In this document: piece after piece, positions 23,176-32,382 of the stretch
Layout: every line of letters begins with the position of its first letter
Position numbering within the stretch: the first letter of the stretch is position 1
DNA from: Bacteroidales bacterium SW299
Lineage (GTDB): Bacteria; Bacteroidota; Bacteroidia; Bacteroidales; Bacteroidaceae
Assembly: GCA_019550975.1 (NCBI GenBank)
Contig: SDWH01000004.1
Location: 124,001-188,000 of the forward strand
Direction of reading: 5' to 3'
Length of the DNA stretch: 64,000 nt
The notes under the pieces: generated by a model
Databases searched by the model: none
What the model saw: only the letters and a program-made list of their open reading frames with translations
Told to the model about the DNA's origin: nothing
Position numbers and translations under genes: made by a program

Positions 23176-25650
23176 ATGAGATTGTCTGAATTAGAAACCG
23201 GCCAGAAAGGAATGATTGTCAAAGTGCTCGGTCACGGAGGCTTTCGCCGGCGCATCATTGAAATGGGATTCATCAAGGGAAAAACGGTAGAAGTCATACT
23301 CAACGCCCCGCTGAAAGATCCCGTAAAATACAAAATCATGGGCTACGAAGTGTCGCTCCGGCGTCAGGAGGCCGCCATGATTGAAGTCGTAAGCGAAGAA
23401 GAAGCGCGCACGCAAAACAACGAAGACACATTTCTGAAGCCGATCACCCAGAACACACCGGTGCCGGAAGAAACGATGAGGCGTCTTGCCCGGGGCAAAC
23501 GGCGCACCATCAACGTGGCACTGGTGGGAAACCCGAACTGCGGAAAGACTTCACTGTTCAACGTTGCCTCGGGAGGACACGAACACGTAGGGAACTACAG
23601 CGGGGTAACCGTCGATGCCAAAGAAGGGCACTTCGATTTCCAAGGCTACCACTTCCGCCTGGTAGACCTGCCGGGCACCTATTCGCTTTCGGCCTACAGT
23701 CCTGAGGAACTTTACGTCAGGAAGCATATAATAGAAGAAACCCCCGATGTCATCATCAACGTCGTAGACGCGGGAAACCTGGAACGGAACTTGTATCTTA
23801 CCACACAGCTCATCGACATGAACGTGCGGATGGTTATCGCGCTGAACATGTATGACGCGCTGGAACACAGCGGGAACAAGCTCAACATACACGGGCTGAG
23901 CGAACTGCTCGGCGTGCCTATCGTGCCCACCGTCAGCCGTACAGGCAGAGGCGTTGACAACCTTTTCCACGTCATCATCGGGCTTTATGAAGGAGCCGAC
24001 TTCATGGGGCAGAAGAAGGAAATAAAGAACGAAGTGCTGCGCGAGTTCCGCGAATGGCACGACCAGTGCGTGCAGGGACACAAGTATGAAGGCCCGAAAG
24101 AGGAAGACCCTTTCGCCCACCAGAGCTTCATCCGCCACATCCACATCAACCACGGGCCGGAAATCGAAGCGAGCATCGACGCCGTGAAAAAGGAAATATG
24201 CAAGAACGACAATATCCGCCATGAGTATTCCACCCGGTTCCTTGCCATCAAGCTCCTGGAAAACGACAAGGACATCGAGAGCAGGGTTGTAGCCCCGCTG
24301 CCAAACGGCAAGGATATCCTGGCTGTGCGCGACAAGGAAGCGGAGCGGCTGAAGCGGGCTGTGAACGAAGACAGCGAGCAGGCAATCACCGATGCCAAGT
24401 ATGCATTCATCTCGGGCGCGCTGAAAGAAACCTATACCGAGACCAACACAAACACCGAAGCGTTCACCCGTGTGGTCGACAGCATTGTCACTCACCGCAT
24501 CTGGGGATTCCCCATATTCTTCATCTTTCTGTACATCATGTTCGAAGCCACCTTCGTGCTCGGAGCCTATCCGCAGGCATGGATCGAATGGCTGGTGGAA
24601 CTGATCGGGACAGGAGTAGAGCACTTCATGTCGCCCGGACCGCTGAAAGATCTGGTAATCGACGGCATCATCGGCGGTGTGGGAGGCGTCATCGTGTTCC
24701 TTCCGAACATCCTGCTGCTCTATCTCTTCATCTCGTTCATGGAAGATTCGGGCTACATGGCGCGCGCGGCCTTCATCATGGATAAAATCATGCACAAGAT
24801 GGGGCTTCACGGGAAGTCGTTCATTCCGCTCATCATGGGCTTCGGATGCAACGTTCCTGCAATCATGGCCTCGCGCATCATAGAGAGCCGCAAGGCACGG
24901 CTGGTCACAATGCTCATCAACCCGCTGATGTCGTGCAGCGCCCGTCTGCCCATCTATCTGGTCCTGATCGGCGCGTTCTTCCCCTCCAAAGCCAGTCTGG
25001 TGCTTCTTTCCATCTATGCCATCGGCATCCTGCTGGCCGTACTCATGGCGCGCGTCTTCACCAGATTCATCGTGAAAGGCGACGACAGTCCGTTTGTGAT
25101 GGAACTTCCGCCCTACCGGATGCCGACCGCCAAAGTTGTGGCACGCCACACCTGGGACAAAGGCAAGCAATACCTCAAGAAAATGGGAGGCATCATCATG
25201 ATCGCTTCCATCATCATCTGGTTCCTGGGATACTATCCGAACCATGAGGCATACGCCACAACCGCCGAACAGCAGGAAAACTCGTATATCGGACGTTTGG
25301 GAAAAGCTATCGAACCGGCCATCGAGCCGCTCGGCTTCGACTGGAAGATGGGAATCGGAATCCTTTCGGGAGTCGGCGCAAAGGAGCTGGTCGTAAGCAC
25401 ACTGAGCGTGCTTTACACCAATGAAGACGATGTAGAGAACATCAACCTGTCCGAACGCATCCCCATCACACCGCTGGCCGCCTACGGCTACATGCTGTTC
25501 GTGCTGATTTACTTCCCCTGCATCGCCACAATAGCGGCCATCAGGCAGGAATCGGGAAGCTGGAAATGGGCAGCCTTCGCCGCCCTCTATACCACGGCTC
25601 TTGCCTGGATCGTTTCATTCGCTGTCTATCAGATAGGCAGCCTGTTCTAA
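23176..25650 (+). CDS. feoB: Fused FeoA-FeoB ferrous iron transporter
   Basis: Inner-membrane Fe2+ importer, 824 aa. Residues 1-75 are a FeoA (SH3-like) domain, MRLSELETGQKGMIVKVLGHGGFRRRIIEMGF. A G-protein domain follows with G1 GNPNCGKTSLFN at about 118, G3 DLPG and G4 NMYD, then the membrane part with the two gate motifs (GYMARAAFIMDKIMHKMGLHGKSF...FGCNVPAIMASRIIES and CSARLPIYLVLIGAFF). The FeoA-FeoB fusion is usual in Bacteroides. A consensus promoter precedes it, and the small Cys-rich FeoB-associated protein lies 12 bases after the stop. Confidence 0.96.
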   Translation: MRLSELETGQKGMIVKVLGHGGFRRRIIEMGFIKGKTVEVILNAPLKDPVKYKIMGYEVSLRRQEAAMIEVVSEEEARTQNNEDTFLKPITQNTPVPEETMRRLARGKRRTINVALVGNPNCGKTSLFNVASGGHEHVGNYSGVTVDAKEGHFDFQGYHFRLVDLPGTYSLSAYSPEELYVRKHIIEETPDVIINVVDAGNLERNLYLTTQLIDMNVRMVIALNMYDALEHSGNKLNIHGLSELLGVPIVPTVSRTGRGVDNLFHVIIGLYEGADFMGQKKEIKNEVLREFREWHDQCVQGHKYEGPKEEDPFAHQSFIRHIHINHGPEIEASIDAVKKEICKNDNIRHEYSTRFLAIKLLENDKDIESRVVAPLPNGKDILAVRDKEAERLKRAVNEDSEQAITDAKYAFISGALKETYTETNTNTEAFTRVVDSIVTHRIWGFPIFFIFLYIMFEATFVLGAYPQAWIEWLVELIGTGVEHFMSPGPLKDLVIDGIIGGVGGVIVFLPNILLLYLFISFMEDSGYMARAAFIMDKIMHKMGLHGKSFIPLIMGFGCNVPAIMASRIIESRKARLVTMLINPLMSCSARLPIYLVLIGAFFPSKASLVLLSIYAIGILLAVLMARVFTRFIVKGDDSPFVMELPPYRMPTAKVVARHTWDKGKQYLKKMGGIIMIASIIIWFLGYYPNHEAYATTAEQQENSYIGRLGKAIEPAIEPLGFDWKMGIGILSGVGAKELVVSTLSVLYTNEDDVENINLSERIPITPLAAYGYMLFVLIYFPCIATIAAIRQESGSWKWAAFAALYTTALAWIVSFAVYQIGSLF

Positions 25651-25662
25651 ACCGAAAAGCTT

Positions 25663-25866
25663 ATGGACTTACAAGACATACTGGTATATATAATAGTTGC
25701 CGGATGCGTGATATTCGCGTTCCGGCATTACATCAAGATTCTGTTCAGAAAAAAGAGCAAGGATCCGGGTTGCGGATACGGATGCGCAGGCTGCCCGCAC
25801 GCATCCCGGGGATGCAGTGACGACAGACTCAAAAAGACAGGCGCACAGAAGAAAGCGCGCCAATGA
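25663..25866 (+). CDS. FeoB-associated Cys-rich membrane protein
   Basis: A 67-aa protein with one transmembrane segment (residues about 6-22, ILVYIIVAGCVIFAFRH), a basic stretch and the Cys cluster CGYGCAGCPHASRGC. This is the layout of the FeoB-associated Cys-rich family that replaces FeoC in many anaerobes. It lies 12 bases after feoAB and its cysteines may bind iron or an Fe-S cluster. A larger inverted-repeat element begins just after its stop. Confidence 0.85.
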   Translation: MDLQDILVYIIVAGCVIFAFRHYIKILFRKKSKDPGCGYGCAGCPHASRGCSDDRLKKTGAQKKARQ

Positions 25867-25874
25867 ACAAGCGG

Positions 25875-25957
25875 CAGGCACTGAAACACGAAGCCGCAGA
25901 AAAGGATGCCGGATTCAAGGCATACAGCATTTTTCCGGCTTCGTGTCTTTGTGCCTG
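25875..25957. repeat. Inverted-repeat element, copy B
   Basis: Outer arms CAGGCAC (25875-25881) and GTGCCTG (25951-25957), inner arms ACACGAAGCCG (25886-25896) and CGGCTTCGTGT (25936-25946), both perfect. The internal sequence GCAGAAAAGGATGCCGGAT is shared with copy A at 7.1 kb. It lies between the convergent feo and DNA-repair genes and may act as a bidirectional terminator. Confidence 0.75.
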
Positions 25958-25967
25958 AAAATCCGTT

Positions 25968-26684
25968 TCAGCCCACCCTCTTCATTTTTCTTATCAGATC
26001 TTTCGTATCCGCCGGAACGCGGTTCGACTCGATAATCTTCCGCAATGTCTTATTATAAGTGTCGCTGTCCAGCGAAGAATGTTTCAGATATTCCATCGTC
26101 CGTTCCGGAAACTTGACGAAACATACCGAAAGCGCCCATGCCACTCCCATCTTCACGTAGTATCCTTCTTGCCGGATCTGCTCGAAGCAGGCAAACATTT
26201 CATCCAGATGATCCCCGTCGACATAATATTCCATCATGCGCACGACGCCGAAACGCACCTCAAACTCCCGCGACGATTTCAGCCACTCTTTCAGATATTC
26301 CCATATGCGCTCCTGGTGTTTCCTGAAATAAGCCTTTCCTCCGGCAAACTGAAAGACATCGCATTCCGACCAGCTTTCGATTACCCACACAAACTTTGTC
26401 ACCCGATGAAGATATGCCTCGATGTCGTCATCGGGCTTGATGTAACCGAGCACCAGCCCCTGAAGCATCCTTTCCTCCAGATAATCATTGTCGGCTCTCT
26501 CCAGAAACAGTTCCCAGTCGTTTTTGGCAATCTGCCTGGCCAGGTTTCTCAGATCGGGCACACGGATACCTAATATATGCTCAACGCCCGGATGCAGGCT
26601 TTCCGTGAATTTGCGGTTTCCTTCCGCCGCCAGCCGCAGCAGATGCTCCCGCACCGTAAGGTCATTTATTTTCAAATCGTCCAT
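25968..26684 (-). CDS. AlkD-like DNA alkylation repair protein
   Basis: A 238-aa helical HEAT-repeat protein of the DNA alkylation repair (AlkC/AlkD) group, which removes alkylated bases as a glycosylase without base flipping. The N-terminal part reads SLHPGVEHILGIRVPDLRNLARQIAKNDWELFL, the helical region where family members align, and WVIESWSECDVFQF and FEVRFGVVRMMEYY are further family-like stretches with conserved Trp and Asp. Length is typical. It is transcribed alone; the upstream side carries a palindrome array and then the divergent trp operon. Confidence 0.85.
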   Translation of the reverse strand: MDDLKINDLTVREHLLRLAAEGNRKFTESLHPGVEHILGIRVPDLRNLARQIAKNDWELFLERADNDYLEERMLQGLVLGYIKPDDDIEAYLHRVTKFVWVIESWSECDVFQFAGGKAYFRKHQERIWEYLKEWLKSSREFEVRFGVVRMMEYYVDGDHLDEMFACFEQIRQEGYYVKMGVAWALSVCFVKFPERTMEYLKHSSLDSDTYNKTLRKIIESNRVPADTKDLIRKMKRVG

Positions 26685-27063
26685 TTTTACGCCATCAATA
26701 AAAAAACGGGGGTGAAGTTATTGTTTTTTATGCAAACGGCAATTGTCCGCAGACTAAAATTTGCAAACGATTGAACCATGCGGGACATCGCGCACGGCAC
26801 ATGAAGGAAACAGACCGGCGAATGCCCGGCAGATTCTTCACCTCCAGCCTGAAGACATACATCTTTAATTTAAAGATTGGCATCTCCAGCCTGGAGATTT
26901 ATATCTTTAGGCTGGAGATACAGATTTTGTCCCGCAAGGCCACCTTTCCGTCACATTCGCCGGCAGTGCCGCAAAGCCTCCGGCCGACGGAGGCACACAG
27001 TCCTCTCCCTGCAACAGAAAAACAAGAGATGCAAGATTTCCGGCAAAAAAACAGAGAAAAAGT
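26685..27063. other. Intergenic region before the trp promoter
   Basis: About 380 bases without a convincing gene. It holds the palindrome array at 26840-26919 and a further perfect hairpin GCCTCCG-N5-CGGAGGC at 26976-26994. The small frame translating through the array encodes only the repeat (SLKTYIF, SLEIYIF and so on) and is not supported. Confidence 0.5.
26840..26919. repeat. Four-unit palindrome array, 21-bp period (type 1, copy 2)
   Basis: Units ACCTCCAGCCTGAAGAC (26840-26856), ATCTTTAATTTAAAGAT (26861-26877), ATCTCCAGCCTGGAGAT (26882-26898) and ATCTTTAGGCTGGAGAT (26903-26919), each separated by 4 bases. Unit 3 is identical to unit 1 of the 15.2-kb array, and the flanks match too (CCGGCGAATGC and ATTCTTC before, ACAGATTTTG after). 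Here the array lies between divergent genes, which weakens a pure terminator role. Confidence 0.85.
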
Positions 27064-27093
27064 TTTGGCTATTCAAATTTATCCGTATATTTG
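27064..27093 (+). promoter_or_regulatory. trp operon promoter
   Basis: TTTG (27064-27067), an 18-base gap and TATATTTG (27086-27093), close to the Bacteroidota consensus. It lies 60 bases before the leader peptide start. Confidence 0.7.
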
Positions 27094-27152
27094 CAACCGT
27101 ATAGAAACAAACCGGAACAATCCGGCAATAAAACAACAGATAATACAACGCT

Positions 27153-27215
27153 ATGTTACATACAATGGTAAATACATTCTTCTGGTGGCGCCTCTTGCAA
27201 CTTCCAAAGTCGTAA
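27153..27215 (+). CDS. trp leader peptide with tandem Trp codons
   Basis: A 20-codon frame (ATG 27153, TAA 27213-27215) that includes FFWWRLL, i.e. two adjacent TGG codons. Placed between the trp promoter and a terminator hairpin, it fits ribosome-dependent attenuation: low charged tRNA-Trp stalls the ribosome at the Trp codons and lets transcription continue into trpB. I recall an RNA family called Bacteroid-trp with a short frame of conserved Trp codons upstream of trp genes, which this resembles. A second in-frame ATG at 27165 is an alternative start. Confidence 0.85.
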   Translation: MLHTMVNTFFWWRLLQLPKS

Positions 27216-27310
27216 GGGAAACCAGTCGCGTGTATATGTTACCATCCAAATAGAGCAAACCATATAGCAAAAGGGCTGTCGTACTTTACGGCAGCCCTTT
27301 TTGTTTTATC
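27216..27310 (+). promoter_or_regulatory. trp attenuator with intrinsic terminator
   Basis: AAAAGGGCTGTCG...CGGCAGCCCTTTTTGTTTT (27269-27307) forms a GC-rich stem followed by a T-run, 53 bases after the leader stop codon. It is the terminator half of the attenuator. A competing antiterminator should involve the sequence between the Trp codons and the stem; I cannot settle its pairing by eye. Confidence 0.85.
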
Positions 27311-27351
27311 CCCAGACAAATCAGTTAATCACACTAAAATACAAAAACATC

Positions 27352-28533
27352 ATGAAGACTTATCAAGTGAATCAAGAAGGCTACTACGGAGAGTTCGGCG
27401 GAGCATTCATCCCCGAAATACTCCACCGCTGCGTGGAAGAGCTGAGAAACTCGTACCTGCGCATCATGGAAAGCGACGGCTTCAAACAGGAGTTCGACAC
27501 GCTGCTCCGCGACTACGTGGGGCGTCCTTCTCCGCTCTACCTCGCCAAAAGGCTGTCTGAAAAATACGGCTGCCGGATCTACCTGAAACGCGAGGACCTG
27601 AACCACACGGGAGCGCACAAAATCAACAACGCCATCGGACAGGCACTCATCGCGCAGCGCATGGGAAAGAAACGGATCATCGCCGAAACGGGAGCCGGAC
27701 AGCACGGAGTGGCAACGGCGACGGTATGCGCCCTGCTGGGCATGGAATGTGTGGTATACATGGGAAAGACCGATGTGGAACGCCAGTATGTAAACGTGCA
27801 GCGGATGAAGATGCTGGGAGCGAAAGTGGTGCCGGTGACTTGCGGAAACATGACACTCAAGGATGCAACCAACGAAGCCATACGCGACTGGTGCTGTCAT
27901 CCGGCCGACACATACTATATCATCGGCTCTACCGTGGGGCCTCATCCTTACCCCGATATGGTGGCCCGGCTGCAGTCGGTCATAAGCAAGGAGATCAGAA
28001 GGCAGCTTGCCGAGCATGAAGGGCGCGACTATCCCGACTACCTGATTGCCTGTATCGGAGGAGGAAGCAACGCAGCCGGAACCGTCTACCACTACATCGA
28101 TGACGAAAGGGTGAAAATAGTGCTTGCCGAAGCAGGCGGGAAAGGAATCGGAACGGGACTGTCTGCCGCAACCATCCAAGCCGGACTGCCGGGAATCATC
28201 CACGGCTCGCGCACGCTGGTAATGCAGGACGAAGACGGACAGATTCTGGAACCTTACTCCATTTCCGCAGGACTGGATTATCCGGGCGTGGGTCCGATGC
28301 ACGCAAATCTGGCCAGACAGCACCGGGCTACAGTTCTTGCCGTCAACGATGACGAGGCCGTCCGCGCCGCATTCGAACTGACCCGCCTTGAAGGAATCAT
28401 ACCTGCACTCGAATCGGCACATGCCCTGGGCGCGCTCGAAAAGGTGAACTTCAAGCCCGAAGACATTGTGGTGCTCACGGTTTCCGGCCGGGGCGACAAG
28501 GACATAGACACTTACCTGAAGTTCATGCAATGA
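27352..28533 (+). CDS. trpB: Tryptophan synthase beta chain
   Basis: Joins indole and L-serine to make L-tryptophan. A 393-aa pyridoxal phosphate enzyme; the PLP-lysine lies in [13 protein letters not shown] (Lys90), and GGGSNA with GRGDKD are the phosphate-site and C-terminal signatures. The start at 27352 ([17 protein letters not shown]) was preferred to an upstream frame start inside the terminator tail. First structural gene of the operon trpBEGDCFA, an order usual for Bacteroides. Confidence 0.96.
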   Translation: MKTYQVNQEGYYGEFGGAFIPEILHRCVEELRNSYLRIMESDGFKQEFDTLLRDYVGRPSPLYLAKRLSEKYGCRIYLKREDLNHTGAHKINNAIGQALIAQRMGKKRIIAETGAGQHGVATATVCALLGMECVVYMGKTDVERQYVNVQRMKMLGAKVVPVTCGNMTLKDATNEAIRDWCCHPADTYYIIGSTVGPHPYPDMVARLQSVISKEIRRQLAEHEGRDYPDYLIACIGGGSNAAGTVYHYIDDERVKIVLAEAGGKGIGTGLSAATIQAGLPGIIHGSRTLVMQDEDGQILEPYSISAGLDYPGVGPMHANLARQHRATVLAVNDDEAVRAAFELTRLEGIIPALESAHALGALEKVNFKPEDIVVLTVSGRGDKDIDTYLKFMQ

Positions 28534-28576
28534 AAAGACATAAGCTTCAAACATCACTTATCACATACATAAAGAC

Positions 28577-29977
28577 ATGAAAACATTTCACTACCATACA
28601 AAATACAAACTGATTCTCGGCGACCTGCATACGCCGGTAACCACTTATCTGAAACTGCGCGACCTGTTTCCGCAAAGTGCCCTGATGGAAAGCTCCGACT
28701 ACCACGGATCTGAAAACAACCGGTCGTTCATCGGACTCGACCCGATAGCAAGCGTGTCTGTGGGCCACGGGAAAGCCGTAATGGTCTACCCCGACCGATC
28801 GAGGGAAGAACTGGATCTCACCGAATCGTTCAGACCCGAAAACGCCATCAGCAAGTTCCTCTCGCGCTTCAAGGTAGAAGGAGAATACGCACGATACTGC
28901 GGACTTTACGGATATACCACGTTCAACGCCATCCGCTATTTCGAGCACATCCCCATCAAAGACAGCAAAGACAGCAAGAACGATGCGCCGGACATGCTCT
29001 ACATCCTCTATAAATACCTGATCGTATTCAACGACTTCACAAGCGAAATGACCCTGGTGGAGATGCAGAACGAAAACGAACCCGACCATATCGAGGAGGT
29101 GAAGAAAGCGATTGAAAACCGCAACTACACCACCTATCAGTTTCGCGCCACAGGTCCCGTCACCAGTACGCTGACCGACGAAGAGCACAAAGCAAACATA
29201 CGCAGGGGCATCGGACACTGTCTGCGTGGAGATGTATTCCAAATCGTTCTTTCACGGCGGTTCGTCCAGCGCTACGAAGGGGACGACTTCCAGCTCTACC
29301 GTGCATTGAGAAGCATCAACCCCTCGCCCTATCTGTTTTATTTCGACTTTGGGGGCTTCCGCATCTTCGGCTCTTCGCCCGAAACGCATTGCCGGATTGA
29401 AGGCCGCCACGCAACCATCGACCCCATCGCCGGCACCGTAAGAAGAAACGGAGATAAGGAAAAAGACAGGATACTGGCGGAACAGCTGCTGAAAGACCCG
29501 AAAGAAAACGCCGAACACGTGATGCTGGTAGACCTTGCGCGTAACGACCTGAGCCGCAACTGCCACGACGTACACCTGGATTTCTACAAGGAAGCCCAAT
29601 ATTACAGTCATGTCATCCACCTGGTAAGCCGGGTAAGCGGAGAACTGGACGAGGGGGCAGATCCCATCAAGACATTCGTCGACACGTTTCCGGCCGGCAC
29701 GCTGAGCGGAGCGCCGAAAGTAAAAGCCATGCAGCTCATCAGCGAAATGGAGCCGCACAACCGCGGCGCATACGGCGGATGCATCGGATTTATCGGATTC
29801 GACGGATCGCTCAACCAGGCCATCACCATCCGCACTTTCGTGAGCCGCAACAACGAACTTTGGTTTCAGGCCGGAGGCGGAATCGTGGCCAAAAGCAATG
29901 AAGAAAACGAACTGCAGGAAGTAAACAACAAACTGGCGGCACTGAGAAAGGCTATCTTTCTTGCCGAACAGCTGTAA
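28577..29977 (+). CDS. trpE: Anthranilate synthase component I
   Basis: Converts chorismate to anthranilate using ammonia supplied by TrpG. The 466-aa protein has the chorismate-binding C-terminal half with IAGTVRRNGDKEKDRI, HVMLVDLARNDLSRNC, PAGTLSGAPKVKAMQLI and GAYGGCIGF, all standard for TrpE and PabB. Its place next to trpG and trpD supports TrpE. The N-terminal MESSDYHG-like stretch (ALMESSDYHGSENNRSFI) corresponds to the tryptophan feedback-binding region of TrpE proteins. Confidence 0.95.
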   Translation: MKTFHYHTKYKLILGDLHTPVTTYLKLRDLFPQSALMESSDYHGSENNRSFIGLDPIASVSVGHGKAVMVYPDRSREELDLTESFRPENAISKFLSRFKVEGEYARYCGLYGYTTFNAIRYFEHIPIKDSKDSKNDAPDMLYILYKYLIVFNDFTSEMTLVEMQNENEPDHIEEVKKAIENRNYTTYQFRATGPVTSTLTDEEHKANIRRGIGHCLRGDVFQIVLSRRFVQRYEGDDFQLYRALRSINPSPYLFYFDFGGFRIFGSSPETHCRIEGRHATIDPIAGTVRRNGDKEKDRILAEQLLKDPKENAEHVMLVDLARNDLSRNCHDVHLDFYKEAQYYSHVIHLVSRVSGELDEGADPIKTFVDTFPAGTLSGAPKVKAMQLISEMEPHNRGAYGGCIGFIGFDGSLNQAITIRTFVSRNNELWFQAGGGIVAKSNEENELQEVNNKLAALRKAIFLAEQL

Positions 29978-29995
29978 CAAAAAGCAAACTATATC

Positions 29996-30559
29996 ATGAA
30001 TATTGTAATCATAGACAATTACGACTCGTTTACATACAACTTGAGTCATCTGGTAAAAGAATTGGGAGCAACAGTCACCGTAGTGCGCAACGACCGGTTT
30101 GAGATGGACGAGCTCGGAAAATACGACAGGATTCTGCTCTCGCCGGGACCGGGGGTGCCGGAAGAAGCCGGAAAACTGCTTGACGTAATCCGCACATACG
30201 CCGGAAAAAAGCCGATCCTCGGAGTGTGTCTTGGCGAACAGGCTATCGGAGAAGTATTCGGAGGCAGGCTCACCAACCTAAAGAGCGTTTATCACGGCAT
30301 ACAAAGCCGCATCTCGATCGTAGCCGACGACCCTATTTTTGCGGGACTCCCCCGTGAGATAAGCGTGGGACGGTACCATTCGTGGGTAGTCGACACGGAC
30401 GGCTTCCCGGAATGCCTCGAAGTGACTGCCGTCAGCAGCGAAGGGCACATCATGGCTCTCCGGCACAAAGAACTGGACGTGCGGGGCATCCAGTTTCATC
30501 CCGAATCAATCCTTACTCCCGACGGAAAACAAATGCTCCGCAATTGGATAAACCACTAA
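29996..30559 (+). CDS. trpG: Anthranilate synthase component II (glutamine amidotransferase)
   Basis: Releases ammonia from glutamine for TrpE. 187 aa, class I glutamine amidotransferase: NYDSFTYNLSHLV at the start, LSPGPGVPEEAG, the nucleophile in ILGVCLGEQAIGE (most homologues have His where this has Glu), and the catalytic His/Glu in GIQFHPESIL. Not fused to TrpD. It lies 18 bases after trpE. Confidence 0.95.
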   Translation: MNIVIIDNYDSFTYNLSHLVKELGATVTVVRNDRFEMDELGKYDRILLSPGPGVPEEAGKLLDVIRTYAGKKPILGVCLGEQAIGEVFGGRLTNLKSVYHGIQSRISIVADDPIFAGLPREISVGRYHSWVVDTDGFPECLEVTAVSSEGHIMALRHKELDVRGIQFHPESILTPDGKQMLRNWINH

Positions 30560-30571
30560 ACAGATACAACT

Positions 30572-31567
30572 ATGAAACAGATACTTAAACGACTATTCAA
30601 TCACGAAACGCTTACGCAGGAAGAAGCGTGCAAACTGATGGCAGGCATCACAAAGGGAGAATGCAACGAGGCGCAGATAGCCGCGTTCCTGACCGTATTC
30701 CAGATGAGAGGGGTAAAAGTGGACGAACTGATCGGATTCAGAGAGGCCTTGCTCGCTTCACGCATTCCGGTTGACCTGGCAGCCTACCGTCCGATCGACA
30801 TCGTGGGTACGGGCGGCGACGGGAAGAACACATTCAATATCTCAACCTGTGCCTGCTTCATCGTGGCCGGAGCGGGCTATCACGTGGCCAAACACGGAAA
30901 CTACGGAGCCACATCAGTGAGCGGGGCGAGCAATGTAATGGAACTGCACGGAGTAAAATTCACCAACCGGCAGGATATGCTGGAACGCTCGATCGAAAAA
31001 TGCGGAATGGCGTACCTCCACGCTCCCCTCTTCAATCCGGCCATGAAGACGGTAGCTCCCATCCGGAAGGCGATGCAAGTGCGCACGCTGTTCAACCTCC
31101 TCGGACCGCTTGTGAATCCCTGCCTGCCGGAATACCAGCTGCTGGGAGTGGCCGACCTTCCACAGATGCGCCTGTACACCAACACGCTCCAGCAGCTCGG
31201 CATCGGCTTCGCCGTAGTAAACAACCTGGACGGATACGACGAGATCTCGCTCACCGACGAGTTCAAGGTGATGACAAACCTTTATGAAACGATACACCGT
31301 CCCTCCGAACTTGGATTCTCGCTCGTCAAGCAGGAAGAGCTCCACGGAGGAAACACGCCGCAGGAAGCGGCCCGCATCTTCGACAATGTGCTGCAAGGGG
31401 AGGCAACAAAAGCGCAGACAGACTGTGTGCTGATCAATGCCTCGTTCGCCATTCAGGTCATGGAGCCTGCAAAATCGATCGAAGAGTGTGTGGCAATAGC
31501 ACGCGAATCGCTCAACAGCGGCAGGGCACAGCAGACTTTCAGAAAATTCATCGAACTAAACAACTGA
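30572..31567 (+). CDS. trpD: Anthranilate phosphoribosyltransferase
   Basis: Transfers phosphoribose from PRPP to anthranilate. 331 aa with the PRPP/Mg motif DIVGTGGDGKNTFNIST, KHGNYGATSVSGASNVME (the anthranilate/PRPP loop) and RTLFNLLGPLVNPC. Length and motifs are standard. It starts 12 bases after trpG and ends 23 bases before trpC. Confidence 0.95.
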   Translation: MKQILKRLFNHETLTQEEACKLMAGITKGECNEAQIAAFLTVFQMRGVKVDELIGFREALLASRIPVDLAAYRPIDIVGTGGDGKNTFNISTCACFIVAGAGYHVAKHGNYGATSVSGASNVMELHGVKFTNRQDMLERSIEKCGMAYLHAPLFNPAMKTVAPIRKAMQVRTLFNLLGPLVNPCLPEYQLLGVADLPQMRLYTNTLQQLGIGFAVVNNLDGYDEISLTDEFKVMTNLYETIHRPSELGFSLVKQEELHGGNTPQEAARIFDNVLQGEATKAQTDCVLINASFAIQVMEPAKSIEECVAIARESLNSGRAQQTFRKFIELNN

Positions 31568-31590
31568 ACATCTCATCAGAACAAAACAAC

Positions 31591-32382
31591 ATGAAAAAAG
31601 ACATTCTACATGATATCATAGCACAGAAACAGATTGAACTGACCCAGCAGAAAGCGTCTGTACCCGAATCGGCGCTGGAAGAGATGCTTGACGGAAGGCC
31701 GGCAGACGGCCGCAGCATGAAAAAGGCGCTGGCCGAATCACGCGTGGGAATCATCGCCGAATTCAAGCGCAAATCGCCTTCAAAAGGCTGGATAAACCGG
31801 GATGCGAACCCGCTTGAAGTGGCCGAAGGATATGTCCGGAGCAAAGCCTCAGCACTTTCGGTACTGACAGACGAACCGTTTTTCGGCGGAACGCTGAAGG
31901 ATCTGGCAAACATACGCAAGGCGGTGGAAGTGCCTGTTCTTCGGAAAGACTTCATCATCAGCCGCTACCAGCTTCTTCAGGCTAAACTGACAGGAGCCGA
32001 CGCTGTTCTGCTTATCGCCGCCGCCCTGTCGCCCAAAGACTGCTTCCTGCTGGCACAGGAAGCCCACACCCTCAACCTTGAGGTCCTGCTCGAACTGCAC
32101 AGTGAAGAAGAGCTGGGGCATTATAACGAGTACGTGGACATGGTGGGAATAAACAACCGGAACCTGGGGACCTTTCATACTGACGTAGAGAACTCGTTCC
32201 GCATGGCCGGGAAGCTCCCCAAAGATGCCGTCCGTGTTTCAGAAAGCGGAATATCTTCGCCCGAAACGATACACAGACTCAGAGAAGCCGGCTACCAGGG
32301 CTTCCTTATCGGAGAAACATTCATGAAAACGCCCGATCCGGGAAAAACTTTGTCTGACTTCATCAAACGCCTGGACCTATGA
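31591..32382 (+). CDS. trpC: Indole-3-glycerol phosphate synthase
   Basis: Closes the indole ring from carboxyphenylamino-deoxyribulose phosphate. 263 aa, (beta/alpha)8 barrel with IIAEFKRKSPSKGWI (catalytic Lys), VLRKDFIISRYQL, EVLLELHSEEEL and VGINNRNLGTFHTDVE. Start at 31591 (MKKDILHDII) is favoured over an in-frame start inside trpD. The stop overlaps the trpF start (ATGA), so the two are translationally coupled but not fused. Confidence 0.95.
   Translation: MKKDILHDIIAQKQIELTQQKASVPESALEEMLDGRPADGRSMKKALAESRVGIIAEFKRKSPSKGWINRDANPLEVAEGYVRSKASALSVLTDEPFFGGTLKDLANIRKAVEVPVLRKDFIISRYQLLQAKLTGADAVLLIAAALSPKDCFLLAQEAHTLNLEVLLELHSEEELGHYNEYVDMVGINNRNLGTFHTDVENSFRMAGKLPKDAVRVSESGISSPETIHRLREAGYQGFLIGETFMKTPDPGKTLSDFIKRLDL

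Noticed and set aside
23551-25245. 564-codon minus-strand open frame
   Set aside because: Antisense to feoAB and without domains; composition (Asp, His, Val) is typical of the complement of a biased gene.
26771-27253. 160-codon plus-strand frame spanning array, trp promoter and leader
   Set aside because: It runs through the trp promoter and leader peptide in another frame; no protein features.
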